NCBI RefSeq assembly: GCF_001005085.2
Contig: NZ_LBMU02000039.1
Coordinates: forward strand, 1-64,000
Length of the DNA: 64,000 nt
Reading direction: 5' to 3'
DNA from: Streptomyces humi
GTDB taxonomy: Bacteria; Actinomycetota; Actinomycetes; Streptomycetales; Streptomycetaceae
Shown: positions 1 through 8,219 of the stretch, in pieces
Layout: each line of letters opens with the position of its first letter
Position numbering within the stretch: the first letter of the stretch is position 1
The notes under the pieces: generated by a model
What the model was told of the DNA's origin: nothing
What the model saw: only the letters and a program-made list of their open reading frames with translations
The model's database searches: none
Program-made: the position numbers and the translations under genes

Positions 1-2
1 GC

Positions 3-629
3 AAGCTGGAGATGGAGCTGACGGTCGAGCGTGGCCGTGGTTATGTCTCGGCCGTGCAGAACAAGCAGGTGGGCCAGGAGATCGGCCGGATCCCGGTCGA
101 CTCCATCTACAGCCCGGTGCTGAAGGTCACGTACAAGGTCGAGGCGACCCGTGTCGAGCAGCGCACCGACTTCGACAAGCTGATCGTCGACGTCGAGACG
201 AAGCAGGCGATGCGTCCGCGTGACGCCATGGCCTCGGCGGGCAAGACCCTGGTCGAGCTGTTCGGTCTCGCCCGCGAGCTGAACATCGACGCCGAGGGCA
301 TCGACATGGGCCCGTCCCCCACGGACGCCGCCCTGGCCGCCGACCTCGCGCTCCCCATCGAGGAGCTCGAGCTCACGGTCCGTTCCTACAACTGCCTCAA
401 GCGCGAGGGCATCCACTCCGTGGGTGAGCTCGTGGCGCGTTCCGAGGCGGACCTCCTGGACATCCGCAACTTCGGTGCGAAGTCCATCGACGAGGTCAAG
501 GCGAAGCTGGCCGGCATGGGCCTGGCCCTCAAGGACAGCCCGCCCGGATTCGACCCCACGGCCGCTGCCGACGCCTTCGGCGCCGACGACGACGCGGACG
601 CGGGTTTCGTGGAGACCGAGCAGTACTGA
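3..629 (+). CDS. rpoA: RNA polymerase alpha subunit, 3' part
   Basis: The reading frame is open from the window edge, so the 5' end is missing; about 208 C-terminal residues remain. They hold the end of the N-terminal assembly domain (KLEMELTVERGRGYV, then the TDFDKLIVDVET stretch), a linker, and the alpha C-terminal domain with LTVRSYNCLKREGI and LLDIRNFGAKSIDEV, the helix-hairpin region that contacts UP-element DNA and activators. The tail is acidic (FGADDDADAGF), as in other actinobacteria. rplQ follows after 96 bases, the usual rpoA-rplQ order. Identity is essentially certain; only the start is outside the window. Confidence 0.97.
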   Translation, partial: KLEMELTVERGRGYVSAVQNKQVGQEIGRIPVDSIYSPVLKVTYKVEATRVEQRTDFDKLIVDVETKQAMRPRDAMASAGKTLVELFGLARELNIDAEGIDMGPSPTDAALAADLALPIEELELTVRSYNCLKREGIHSVGELVARSEADLLDIRNFGAKSIDEVKAKLAGMGLALKDSPPGFDPTAAADAFGADDDADAGFVETEQY

Positions 630-725
630 TCAGTACCTGACCGGTCGTTGCCGGTGGGCATCCGCTCACCGGGTTCCTGACCCCGGTACCTGACACGGCC
701 GGGGCAGACACACAGGAGAAGAACC

Positions 726-1232
726 ATGCCGAAGCCCACCAAGGGTGCCCGTCTGGGCGGCAGCGCCGCGCACGAGAAGCTGCTCCTCGCGAACCTCGCG
801 AAGTCTCTCTTCGAGCACGGCCGTATCACCACCACCGAGGCGAAGGCCCGCCGCCTGCGCCCGTACGCCGAGCGTCTGGTCACCAAGGCGAAGAAGGGCG
901 ACCTTCACAACCGCCGTCAGGTGCTCCAGGTCATCACGGACAAGAGCATCGTGCACACGCTCTTCACCGAGATCGGCCCCCGCTACGAGAACCGTCCGGG
1001 TGGCTACACCCGCATCACCAAGATCGGTAACCGCCGTGGCGACAACGCGCCCATGGCTGTCATCGAGCTGGTCGAGGCGCTGACGGTCGCGCAGCAGGCG
1101 ACCGGCGAGGCGGAGGCCGCCACCAAGCGTGCGGTCAAGGAGGCCGAGGAGGCCAAGGTCGAGGAGACCAAGGCCGACGAGGTCGTCGAGGACGCGGCGC
1201 CGGCCGAGGGTGAGGAGTCGAAGGAGGCGTAA
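726..1232 (+). CDS. rplQ: 50S ribosomal protein L17
   Basis: Protein of 168 residues. Residues 1-115 are the conserved L17 core (MPKPTKGARLGGSAAHEKLLL start, RRLRPYAERLVTKA, and RYENRPGGYTRI near the end), which sits at the peptide exit region of the 50S subunit. The last 50 residues are an Ala/Glu/Lys-rich extension ending EGEESKEA, a known feature of actinobacterial L17. A good Shine-Dalgarno sequence (AGGAGAAG) lies 5-12 bases before the ATG. It is probably co-transcribed with rpoA; a hairpin between 1302 and 1339 could end that transcript before truA. Confidence 0.97.
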   Translation: MPKPTKGARLGGSAAHEKLLLANLAKSLFEHGRITTTEAKARRLRPYAERLVTKAKKGDLHNRRQVLQVITDKSIVHTLFTEIGPRYENRPGGYTRITKIGNRRGDNAPMAVIELVEALTVAQQATGEAEAATKRAVKEAEEAKVEETKADEVVEDAAPAEGEESKEA

Positions 1233-1256
1233 GGCCGTCCTTTGGCTGCTGGTCCG

Positions 1257-1299
1257 TCGTGGCTGGTCGCGCAGTTCCCCGCGCCCCTGAAAGGGCGCG
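1257..1299 (+). repeat. Dispersed intergenic element, copy 1
   Basis: This sequence follows rplQ and carries the core GGCTGGTCGCGCAGTTCCCC and then GCGCCCCTGAAAGGGCGCG, which folds as a perfect 7-bp stem (CGCGCCC at 1280-1286 with GGGCGCG at 1293-1299) around a CTGAAA loop. Close relatives lie at 6091-6124, 12030-12072, 27942-27985 and 61587-61632, all between genes. Its role is unknown; a terminator or REP-like role is plausible because it always sits just after a stop codon. Confidence 0.8.
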
Positions 1300-1301
1300 T
1301 G

Positions 1302-1339
1302 AGCGGGTCCGTTCCTTTCATGGGGACGGGCCCGCTTTT
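1302..1339 (+). terminator. Hairpin terminator between rplQ and truA
   Basis: AGCGGGTCCGT (1302-1312) pairs with ACGGGCCCGCT (1326-1336) with one G-U pair, followed by TTT. It lies directly behind the dispersed element and 23 bases before the truA start, so it could also act as an attenuator for truA. Confidence 0.6.
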
Positions 1340-1361
1340 CTTGCCCTGAGAGGATTCTTCC

Positions 1362-2219
1362 GTGAGTGACGAAGTTCAGCCCGGCCATGTCCGTGTCCGA
1401 CTCGACCTGTCCTACGACGGGACCGGCTTCCACGGCTGGGCCAAGCAGGCCGGTGGGAAGCGGACCGTGCAGGGGGAGATCGAGGACGCGCTGCGGATCG
1501 TCACGCGGTCGCAGGAGACGACGTACGAACTGACCGTCGCCGGGCGGACCGATGCCGGGGTGCACGCGCGCGGACAGGTGGCGCACGTCGACCTGCCGGC
1601 CGGGCTGTGGGAGGAGCAGGGCGAGAAGCTGCTGAAGCGGCTGGCGGGGCGGCTGCCGAAGGATGTCCGGGTGTGGTCGCTCACCGTGGCTCCGGAGGGC
1701 TTCAACGCCCGTTTCTCGGCCGTCTGGCGCCGCTACGCGTACCGGGTGACCGACGCCCCCGGCGGGGTGGACCCGTTGCTGCGCAACCACGTCCTGTGGC
1801 ACGACTGGCCGCTGGACGTGGATGCCATGAACGAGGCGGCGGCCCGGCTGCTGGGGGAGCACGACTTCGCCGCGTACTGCAAGCGCCGGGAGGGGGCGAC
1901 GACCATCAGGACCCTCCAGGAGCTGCGCCTGGAGCGGGGGGCCGACGGGATCGTCACGGCCACCGTGCGGGCCGACGCCTTCTGCCACAACATGGTGCGG
2001 TCCCTGATCGGAGCGCTGCTGTTCGTGGGGGACGGGCACCGCGGCCCGGAGTGGCCCGGCAAGGTGCTGGCCGCCGGGGTCAGGGACTCGGCCGTGCACG
2101 TCGTACGGCCGCACGGCCTGACCCTGGAAGAGGTCGGCTACCCGGCGGACGACCTCCTCGCCGCGCGCAACAAGGAAGCGCGCAACAAGCGGTCGCTGCC
2201 GTCCGCCGGGTGCTGCTAG
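1362..2219 (+). CDS. truA: tRNA pseudouridine(38-40) synthase TruA
   Basis: Protein of 285 residues that converts U38-U40 in the tRNA anticodon stem to pseudouridine. Visible landmarks are LDLSYDGTGFHGWAKQ near the N-terminus, the catalytic-Asp motif VAGRTDAGVHARGQVAHVD (about residue 66), FNARFSAVWRRYAYRV, and FCHNMVRSLIGALL close to the C-terminus. The GTG start is preceded by GAGAGGATT. It follows rplQ as in most actinobacteria. Its stop abuts a 17-bp triple repeat shared with the end of the convergent gene. Confidence 0.96.
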   Translation: MSDEVQPGHVRVRLDLSYDGTGFHGWAKQAGGKRTVQGEIEDALRIVTRSQETTYELTVAGRTDAGVHARGQVAHVDLPAGLWEEQGEKLLKRLAGRLPKDVRVWSLTVAPEGFNARFSAVWRRYAYRVTDAPGGVDPLLRNHVLWHDWPLDVDAMNEAAARLLGEHDFAAYCKRREGATTIRTLQELRLERGADGIVTATVRADAFCHNMVRSLIGALLFVGDGHRGPEWPGKVLAAGVRDSAVHVVRPHGLTLEEVGYPADDLLAARNKEARNKRSLPSAGCC

Positions 2220-2223
2220 ACCG

Positions 2224-2274
2224 CCGCGGTCACTGGTTCGCCGCGGTCACTGGTTCGCCGCGGTCACTGGTTCG
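2224..2274. repeat. 17-bp tandem repeat, three perfect copies
   Basis: The unit CCGCGGTCACTGGTTCG is repeated at 2224-2240, 2241-2257 and 2258-2274. It lies between convergent truA and the membrane protein gene, whose stop codon (2264-2266) and last codons are inside the third copy. Confidence 0.95.
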
Positions 2275-3139
2275 CCGCCGCCGAGGCCTGGGCCTCGCCG
2301 CGGCGGCGGATCTGCCGGAAGGTGAACTCCGCCAGGTCGTCACCGGTCTGGAAGACCTTGGTGTCCTTGGTGGTGACGTCCTTGCCGCTGGTGAAGCCGG
2401 TGGTGGTGAAGTAGGCGTAGCGGCCGTAGGAGTTGGCCGTGGTACGGCAGACCCCGGAGTTGCAGAAGGTCTTCACGCCGGCGCCCGCCAGCGAGCTGAC
2501 GAAGCCCTTCTTGTCGGCCTCGCTCTTGGCCTTGGTGGCCTGCGCCTCGGTGTTGAAGACGGCCACGCCCACCGTCACCGCGACGCCGTCCTTGCTGTAG
2601 GTGACCCGCAGCAGCCGGGTGCAGTTGTTCTTGGTGAGCACGTTGACCAGGGTGCCCTTGGCGACCGACGCGCACTGCTTGGTGTCGGCCGTGGCGTTCT
2701 TCTTGTAGACCGTCTCGCCCATGGTCAGCTGGGTGCCCGGGAAGAGGGTCTCCGCGCTGAGCGGCGCCGTGTCCTTCTGGACGCTGGATATGAAGTCCTG
2801 CGGATCCAGCGGTGGCGGCGCGCTGGTCGGCGCGAAGGACGGCGAGCCCGCCGACTCACTGGGCAGCGAGGCGCTCGCGGGCAGGTTCGAGGGCGTGCCG
2901 GAGGCCTTGTCGTCGCCGTTCGCGGACACCACCGCCATCGCGACGGCGGTGCCGATCGCCAGCGTGGCGACCACGCCACCGCCGATGAACAGCACTCTGC
3001 GCCGCTTGTTCCGCGTTTCCGACGCGTCGGCGAGCGCGGCCCAGTCCGGCGTCGGCCCGGAGCTGTCGCGCCAGGGCTGCTGAGACTGCGGTTTCCAGGG
3101 ATCCCACTGGGACTGGGGTCCCCCCTGCCCATAACTCAT
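2264..3139 (-). CDS. Single-pass membrane protein with extracytoplasmic domain, unknown function
   Basis: Taken from the ATG at 3139 the protein has 291 residues: a Q/P/W-rich cytoplasmic head (MSYGQGGPQSQWDPWKPQSQ), a basic stop (RNKRRR), one transmembrane helix (VLFIGGGVVATLAIGTAVAM, about residues 54-75), a Ser/Pro/Ala-rich linker, and an outside domain of about 170 residues with four cysteines (QCASV, NNCTRL, KTFCNSGVCRTT). No enzyme motif is visible. An in-frame ATG at 3148 is an alternative start; neither has a strong ribosome site. Similar single-TM proteins of unknown function are common in Streptomyces. Its 3' end is formed by the 17-bp repeat array. Confidence 0.8.
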   Translation of the reverse strand: MSYGQGGPQSQWDPWKPQSQQPWRDSSGPTPDWAALADASETRNKRRRVLFIGGGVVATLAIGTAVAMAVVSANGDDKASGTPSNLPASASLPSESAGSPSFAPTSAPPPLDPQDFISSVQKDTAPLSAETLFPGTQLTMGETVYKKNATADTKQCASVAKGTLVNVLTKNNCTRLLRVTYSKDGVAVTVGVAVFNTEAQATKAKSEADKKGFVSSLAGAGVKTFCNSGVCRTTANSYGRYAYFTTTGFTSGKDVTTKDTKVFQTGDDLAEFTFRQIRRRGEAQASAAANQ

Positions 3140-3486
3140 GGGGCGCATCTTAGACGGGCGAAGGGGGGTGCCGGTGCGACAGTACGAACGGTGATAGTGG
3201 ACCTTTGGGGCACGGGGGAGCATCCTGGTACCGCTGAGCGCCTCCGATGTCCGGGGAGTGCCGCCAGGGGTTCGTTTTGACCCGTCCGGGGGCGTCCCGG
3301 TACGCTGGCTCTTCGTTGTGTATTGGCTCGCTCATTCTCACGGGAGTGGCCTCTACCTAGGTTCCCTGGAGCAGTTACCAGTGGGCGGCATACGGGCAGC
3401 GTCCCCGGCATTGTCGTCCCCAGCTGCACGATCGCTTCAGTGATGCCATGTGTCAGCACCCATCCACTGAAGAAGAAGGCTGCGAA
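3140..3486. other. Intergenic region and rplM leader
   Basis: This 347-base gap separates the divergent membrane protein gene and rplM. It holds a good housekeeping promoter at 3277-3306 and then a leader of about 175 bases before the rplM start. I found no convincing ORF. The leader could host autogenous ribosomal-protein control, which is inference only. Confidence 0.6.
3277..3306 (+). promoter_or_regulatory. Housekeeping-type promoter for rplM-rpsI
   Basis: -35 box TTGACC at 3277-3282, an 18-bp spacer, and -10 box TACGCT at 3301-3306. This fits the SigHrdB consensus and predicts a start near 3313, giving a leader of about 174 nt. Confidence 0.65.
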
Positions 3487-3930
3487 GTGCGTACGTACAG
3501 CCCCAAGCCCGGCGATGTGACTCGCCAGTGGCACGTCATTGACGCTCAGGACATCGTCCTGGGCCGTCTGGCCACCACCGCCGCGTCCCTTCTCCGCGGC
3601 AAGCACAAGCCGATCTACGCCCCCCACGTCGACACCGGTGACTTCGTCATCATCATCAACGCCGACAAGGTGCACCTGTCCGGCAACAAGCGGACCCAGA
3701 AGATGGCGTACCGCCACTCCGGCTACCCGGGTGGTCTGCGCTCCGTCCGTTACGACGAGCTCCTCGACAAGAACCCCGAGAAGGCCATCGAGAAGGCCGT
3801 CAAGGGCATGCTCCCCAAGAACACGCTGGGCCGTCAGATGCTCTCGAAGCTGAAGGTCTACAAGGGTGACGTGCACCCGCACGCTGCGCAGCAGCCGGTG
3901 CCGTTCGAGATCACCCAGGTCGCGCAGTAG
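3487..3930 (+). CDS. rplM: 50S ribosomal protein L13
   Basis: Protein of 147 residues from the GTG at 3487 (MRTYSPKPGDVTRQWHVIDA). An upstream in-frame ATG at 3448 would add 13 residues that do not belong to the family. AGAAGG lies about 8 bases before the GTG. Family landmarks are VLGRLATTAASLLRGKHKP, the HVDTGDFVIIINADK core, and KGMLPKNTLGRQML. L13 is an early-assembly 50S protein. rpsI follows after 42 bases in the universal rplM-rpsI operon, and the long leader leaves room for autoregulation. Confidence 0.96.
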   Translation: MRTYSPKPGDVTRQWHVIDAQDIVLGRLATTAASLLRGKHKPIYAPHVDTGDFVIIINADKVHLSGNKRTQKMAYRHSGYPGGLRSVRYDELLDKNPEKAIEKAVKGMLPKNTLGRQMLSKLKVYKGDVHPHAAQQPVPFEITQVAQ

Positions 3931-3972
3931 TTCCGGCCACCCCCTAAGACAGAAAAGAATCTGAGGAGCATC

Positions 3973-4500
3973 GTGGCCGAGACCACTGTTGAGCAGCCGG
4001 TCGAAGAGACCGAGACCGAGCTCGTCGACATCGACAGCTACACCACCGAGTCCGAGGTGCCCGTCGAGGGCGAGTACACCTCCGAGTCGCTCGCGTCCCG
4101 CTTCGGCGACCCGCAGCCGGCCGCCGGCCTGGGGCGTCGCAAGAACGCCATCGCCCGCGTCCGGATCGTCCCGGGCACCGGCAAGTGGAAGATCAACGGT
4201 CGCACCCTCGAGGACTACTTCCCGAACAAGGTGCACCAGCAGGAAGTCAACGAGCCCTTCAAGGTGCTGGAGCTCGAGGGCCGTTACGACGTCGTCGCCC
4301 GCATCGCCGGTGGCGGTGTCTCCGGTCAGGCCGGTGCGCTCCGTCTCGGTGTCGCCCGCGCGCTGAACGAGGCGGACGTCGACAACAACCGCGGCCCGCT
4401 GAAGAAGGCCGGCTTCCTCAAGCGCGACGACCGTGCGGTCGAGCGCAAGAAGGCCGGTCTCAAGAAGGCCCGTAAGGCCCCGCAGTACAGCAAGCGTTAA
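3973..4500 (+). CDS. rpsI: 30S ribosomal protein S9
   Basis: Protein of 175 residues from a GTG preceded by GAGGAG. Residues 1-45 are an acidic, Thr/Glu-rich extension typical of actinobacteria. The S9 domain begins at LGRRKNAIARVRIVPGTG, continues through FKVLELEGRYDVVARIAGGG, and ends with the basic tail KKARKAPQYSKR that reaches P-site tRNA. It is the second gene of the rplM operon and is followed by a very strong terminator. Confidence 0.97.
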   Translation: MAETTVEQPVEETETELVDIDSYTTESEVPVEGEYTSESLASRFGDPQPAAGLGRRKNAIARVRIVPGTGKWKINGRTLEDYFPNKVHQQEVNEPFKVLELEGRYDVVARIAGGGVSGQAGALRLGVARALNEADVDNNRGPLKKAGFLKRDDRAVERKKAGLKKARKAPQYSKR

Positions 4501-4522
4501 TCGCAGTCGCCTGCACGTACTC

Positions 4523-4568
4523 CGAACGCCCCGGCGGCACGCCACATGTGCCGCCGGGGCGTTCGTTT
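4523..4568 (+). terminator. Strong intrinsic terminator after rpsI
   Basis: A perfect 18-bp stem (4523-4540 with 4548-4565), a 7-base loop GCCACAT and a TTT tail. It ends the rplM-rpsI transcript, so glmM needs its own promoter. Confidence 0.93.
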
Positions 4569-4584
4569 ATCCCAGCCAAGGGCG

Positions 4585-4590
4585 TATAAC
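4585..4590 (+). promoter_or_regulatory. Possible -10 box for glmM
   Basis: TATAAC between the rpsI terminator and glmM; no convincing -35 is visible. A small hairpin (CTGCCA...TGGCAG, about 4639-4658) lies in the predicted leader just before the ribosome binding site. Confidence 0.35.
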
Positions 4591-4679
4591 GACACAAGAC
4601 GCTCAAAGGCTGGTGTGATCGCATGACAAAGCGCCTGCCATCATTTCCTGGCAGCAAGGACGCTTCCTCAGGAGGACAA

Positions 4680-6038
4680 GTGGGACGACTCTTCGGCACG
4701 GACGGCGTGCGCGGTGTCGCCAACGCGGACCTGACCGCCGAGATGGCGCTCGGCCTGTCGGTCGCGGCGGCGCACGTGCTGGCCGAGGCGGGCACGTTCG
4801 AGGGCCACCGCCCGAAGGCGGTCGTCGGACGGGATCCGCGCGCGTCCGGGGAGTTCCTGGAGGCGGCCGTGGTCGCGGGCCTGGCCAGCGCCGGCGTCGA
4901 CGTCCTGAGCGTGGGCGTCCTGCCGACCCCCGCCGTGGCCTTCCTCACCGGCGCGCTCGGCGCGGACCTCGGTGTCATGCTCTCCGCCAGCCACAACGCG
5001 ATGCCCGACAACGGCATCAAGTTCCTCGCCCGCGGCGGCCACAAGCTCGACGACGAGCTGGAGGACCGTATCGAGGCGGTGTACGAGTCCCACCGGCACG
5101 GTGAGCCCTGGGAACGGCCGACCGGTGCCGGCGTCGGCCGGGTGCGGTCCTACGACGAGGGCTTCGAGCAGTACGTCGGGCACCTGCTCGGCGTCCTCCC
5201 GAACCGGCTCGACGGTCTGAGGATCGTTCTCGACGAAGCGCACGGCGCGGCCGCGGGGGTCTCGCCGGAGGCGTTCCGCCGGGCCGGTGCCGAGGTCGTC
5301 ACCATCGGTGCCGAGCCGGACGGCCTGAACATCAACGACGGCTGCGGCTCGACCCACCTCGGCCCGCTGAAGGCCGCGGTCGTCGAGCACGGCGCCGACT
5401 TCGGCATCGCGCACGACGGCGACGCGGACCGGTGCCTCGCGGTCGACCACACCGGCGAGGAGGTCGACGGCGACCAGATCATGGCCGTGCTGGCGCTCGC
5501 GCTGCGGGAGCGGGGCGAGCTGCGCGCCGACACCGTCGTCGCCACCGTGATGTCCAACCTCGGCTTCAAGCTGGCGCTGGAGCGGGAGGGGCTGCACCTC
5601 GTGCAGACCGCGGTCGGCGACCGGTACGTGCTGGAGGAGATGAAGGAGCACGGCTACGCCCTCGGCGGCGAGCAGTCCGGGCACGTCATCATCCTCGACC
5701 ACGCGACCACCGGCGACGGCACGCTGACCGGACTGCTGCTGGCGGCGCGGGTCGCGGGGACCGGGAAGTCGCTGCGGGAGCTGGCGGACGTGATGAAGCG
5801 GCTGCCGCAGGTGCTGATCAACGTGCCCGACGTCGACAGGTCACGGGTGCGGACGTCGGGCGACCTGGCGGCGGCCGTGGCCGAGGCGGAGCGGGAGCTG
5901 GGGGAGACGGGCCGCGTGCTGCTGCGTCCCTCGGGGACCGAGCCGCTGGTGCGGGTGATGGTGGAGGCGGCCGACATCGAGCAGGCGCGGTCGGTGGCGG
6001 GGCGGCTGGCCGATGCCGTGAAGTCGGCGCTGGGATAG
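4680..6038 (+). CDS. glmM: Phosphoglucosamine mutase
   Basis: Protein of 452 residues that converts glucosamine-6-P to glucosamine-1-P for UDP-GlcNAc and peptidoglycan. The GTG at 4680 is chosen because a perfect AGGAGG stands 5 bases before it and the product starts MGRLFGTDGVRGVAN like the family; an upstream in-frame ATG at 4623 would add 19 atypical residues. Catalytic phosphoserine loop: LSASHNAMPDNGIKF (about residue 100). Metal site: HDGDADRCLAVD. Sugar-phosphate loop: LRPSGTEPLVRVM near the C-terminus. glmS, the preceding enzyme of the pathway, lies 2.2 kb downstream. Confidence 0.97.
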   Translation: MGRLFGTDGVRGVANADLTAEMALGLSVAAAHVLAEAGTFEGHRPKAVVGRDPRASGEFLEAAVVAGLASAGVDVLSVGVLPTPAVAFLTGALGADLGVMLSASHNAMPDNGIKFLARGGHKLDDELEDRIEAVYESHRHGEPWERPTGAGVGRVRSYDEGFEQYVGHLLGVLPNRLDGLRIVLDEAHGAAAGVSPEAFRRAGAEVVTIGAEPDGLNINDGCGSTHLGPLKAAVVEHGADFGIAHDGDADRCLAVDHTGEEVDGDQIMAVLALALRERGELRADTVVATVMSNLGFKLALEREGLHLVQTAVGDRYVLEEMKEHGYALGGEQSGHVIILDHATTGDGTLTGLLLAARVAGTGKSLRELADVMKRLPQVLINVPDVDRSRVRTSGDLAAAVAEAERELGETGRVLLRPSGTEPLVRVMVEAADIEQARSVAGRLADAVKSALG

Positions 6039-6090
6039 TTCTTTTCCGGGCACGGGGTGCCGGGGAGCGCGTGTCGCGGGCTGCGGGTCT

Positions 6091-6124
6091 CGTCGTGGCT
6101 TGTCGCGCAGTTCCTCGCGCCCCT
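6091..6124 (+). repeat. Dispersed intergenic element, copy 2
   Basis: CGTCGTGGCTTGTCGCGCAG followed by TTCCTCGCGCCCCT, in the same orientation as copy 1. It lies between the convergent ends of glmM and the DUF389 gene and overlaps the stop codon of the latter. The 3' hairpin arm seen in copy 1 is missing here. Confidence 0.75.
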
Positions 6125-7052
6125 AAGTCCGTTCACGTCGTCGCCTCCAGAAGAGCTTCTGGGCGATGAGGGTCGCCGTGCCCGCCAGGACGATGCCCAG
6201 CAGGTTCAGGAGGAGTTGTTCCGTCGAACCCCACGCCTGCCGGTACTCGCTGTAGGTGAAGGCGACCGCGGCGTTCGCCGCCGCCGGGACCGTCGTCACC
6301 GAGATGGCGACGCCCACCAGAGCGCCTGACTTCGCCGAGGTCAGGGAGAGGATGCCCGCGATGCCGGCCAGTACCGCGACCACGAACGAGAACGCGTCCG
6401 GGCGGTAGATGAAGTTGGTGTTGGGGCGTTCCGCCTCCAGCTGCACCTTGGTGAACAGGCCTACGCCGTCCATGAGGTAGCTGAACCCCACCGTCACGAG
6501 CATCGCCACGGCGAAGCCGACGAGCAGGGCGGTCAGGGAGCGCAGCGCGAGCCGTGGTCGACGCCGTATCAGCGCCGTGCAGATGCCGGCCAGCGGGCCG
6601 AACTCCGGGCCCACCGCCATCGCCCCCACGATCAGGATCGCGTTGTCCAGGACGACACCGCAGGCCGCGATCATCGTGGCCAGCGTGATGAAGGCGAGGT
6701 AGGTGACCGACAGGGTCGACTCCTCGTGGGTCGCCTCCGTCAGGCCCTCCCACAGCACCGCGTCCGCGCCCTCGCCGGGCGCCTCCTGCTCCGCCCTGTC
6801 CGCCCGGTGCGACAGCGACAGGTCGATGTCCTCCACGGCGATCGAACCGGTGCGGTCGAGATCGAAGGCCCGGAGCGCGCCGATGAGTTCGTCACCGGCC
6901 TCCCGGGCCACGTCGCACATCACGACGTCCCCGGCGGGATCGCGGGCGGCGCCCGGCAGGACCACCAGGTGGGCCGTGCCGACGGTGGTCTCGATCAGCC
7001 GTACCACGTCGTCGGTGCGGTCGGCCGGGGTGATCAGGCGCAGGTGCAGCAT
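6123..7052 (-). CDS. DUF389 family membrane protein
   Basis: Protein of 309 residues. The first 125 residues are soluble and ferredoxin-like in composition (MLHLRLITPADRTDDVVRLI), then six or so hydrophobic segments start at TYLAFITLATMIAACGVVLD. The motif ILIVGAMAVGPEFGPLAGI is diagnostic of the DUF389 / TIGR00341 family, whose biochemical role is not established to my knowledge. The gene starts 25 bases downstream of the coaA stop on the same strand, so both may share a transcript; no functional link is evident. Confidence 0.85.
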   Translation of the reverse strand: MLHLRLITPADRTDDVVRLIETTVGTAHLVVLPGAARDPAGDVVMCDVAREAGDELIGALRAFDLDRTGSIAVEDIDLSLSHRADRAEQEAPGEGADAVLWEGLTEATHEESTLSVTYLAFITLATMIAACGVVLDNAILIVGAMAVGPEFGPLAGICTALIRRRPRLALRSLTALLVGFAVAMLVTVGFSYLMDGVGLFTKVQLEAERPNTNFIYRPDAFSFVVAVLAGIAGILSLTSAKSGALVGVAISVTTVPAAANAAVAFTYSEYRQAWGSTEQLLLNLLGIVLAGTATLIAQKLFWRRRRERT

Positions 7053-7077
7053 GACGCCTTTCTAACAGGCCGGGGTG

Positions 7078-8067
7078 TCAGAGCTTGCGGAGCCGCAGGC
7101 GCTGCACCTTGTGGTCCGGGCCCTTGCGGACGACCAGGGTGGCGCGGCCGCGGGTCGGGGCGATGTTCTCCACCAGGTTGGGCCTGTTGATGGTGCGCCA
7201 GAGGCCGCGGGCGTACTCCAGGGCGTCCTCCTCGGACACCTGGGTGTACTTCCTGAAGTACGAGTCCGGGTTCTGGAAGGCGGTCTGCCGGAGCTTCTTG
7301 AACCGGTTGAGGTACCAGCGCTCGATGTCCTCCTCGCTCGCGTCGACGTACACGCTGAAGTCGAAGTAGTCGGCGAGACCGACCCGGGTGCGGCCGTCGC
7401 TGCCGGGCAGGGCGGGCTGGAGGACGTTCAGGCCCTCGACGATCAGGATGTCGGGGCGCCGGACGGTGAGCCTGCGGTCCGGGACGATGTCGTAGATGAG
7501 GTGCGAGTAGACCGGGGCGGTGACCTCGTCCTTGCCGGCCTTGATGTCGGCGACGAAGCGGGTCAGGGCCCGGCGGTCGTAAGACTCGGGGAAGCCCTTG
7601 CGGGACATCAGGCCGCGCGCCTCCAGTTCCCTGGTGGGGAGCAGGAAGCCGTCCGTCGTCACCAGCTCGACGCGCGGGTGCTCGGGCCAGCGGGAGAGCA
7701 GGGCCTGGAGGAGCCGGGCGACCGTCGACTTCCCGACGGCGACCGAACCGGCCACGCCTATCACGAACGGGGTGCCGGACTGCGAGCCCTGTTCGCCGAG
7801 GAAGGTGTTCAGCGCGCCTCGCAGTCCGTCGGTGGCGCCGACGTACAGATTGAGCAGCCGGGACAGCGGGAGGTAGATGTCCCGCACCTCGTCGAGGTCG
7901 ATGACGTCACCGAGGCCGCGCAGCCTCTCGACCTCGTCGGCGGTGAGCGGCAACGGCGTCTTGTCGCGCAGCGCGCTCCACTCGGAGCGGGTGAGGTCGA
8001 CGTAGGGAGTCGCCTCCGGCCTGTGCCGGTGGGCGCTCCGGGGCATCGGGGAGACCGGAGAGATCAC
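7078..8067 (-). CDS. coaA: Type I pantothenate kinase
   Basis: Protein of 329 residues catalysing the first step of CoA synthesis, ATP-dependent phosphorylation of pantothenate. The Walker A motif GVAGSVAVGKSTVARLL is at about residues 99-115; YDRRALTRFVADIKAG and ILIVEGLNVLQ follow, and the end is RKGPDHKVQRLRLRKL. The length matches bacterial CoaA. The start is GTG at 8067. A TAACAA box lies 6 bases before it, so the message may be leaderless. It diverges from glmS; acpS, which uses CoA, lies just beyond. Confidence 0.95.
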   Translation of the reverse strand: MISPVSPMPRSAHRHRPEATPYVDLTRSEWSALRDKTPLPLTADEVERLRGLGDVIDLDEVRDIYLPLSRLLNLYVGATDGLRGALNTFLGEQGSQSGTPFVIGVAGSVAVGKSTVARLLQALLSRWPEHPRVELVTTDGFLLPTRELEARGLMSRKGFPESYDRRALTRFVADIKAGKDEVTAPVYSHLIYDIVPDRRLTVRRPDILIVEGLNVLQPALPGSDGRTRVGLADYFDFSVYVDASEEDIERWYLNRFKKLRQTAFQNPDSYFRKYTQVSEEDALEYARGLWRTINRPNLVENIAPTRGRATLVVRKGPDHKVQRLRLRKL

Positions 8068-8206
8068 ATTCCATTGTTAACGGAGTTTGAACGGGACGGC
8101 GGGTGGGGTCCGTCACGTGGGGGCATCGCTCGTGCGCCGTCCCGCCGGCCGCGTGTGAATTCTGAATTCGGGCACGCTGTGCCGTGTTCGGGTCGGGGGT
8201 GGCGCT

Positions 8207-8212
8207 TAGGCT
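8207..8212 (+). promoter_or_regulatory. -10 box of a predicted leaderless glmS promoter
   Basis: TAGGCT is followed by only 7 bases (GCCGGTC) before the glmS ATG at 8220, so transcription should begin at or next to the A of ATG. No good -35 is visible. The same arrangement precedes acpS. Confidence 0.55.
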
Positions 8213-8219
8213 GCCGGTC

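Noticed and set aside
666..2114. 482-codon open frame on the minus strand over rplQ and truA
   Set aside because: Arg/Gly/Pro/His-rich composition typical of the antisense of high-GC genes; covers two certain ribosomal/tRNA genes.
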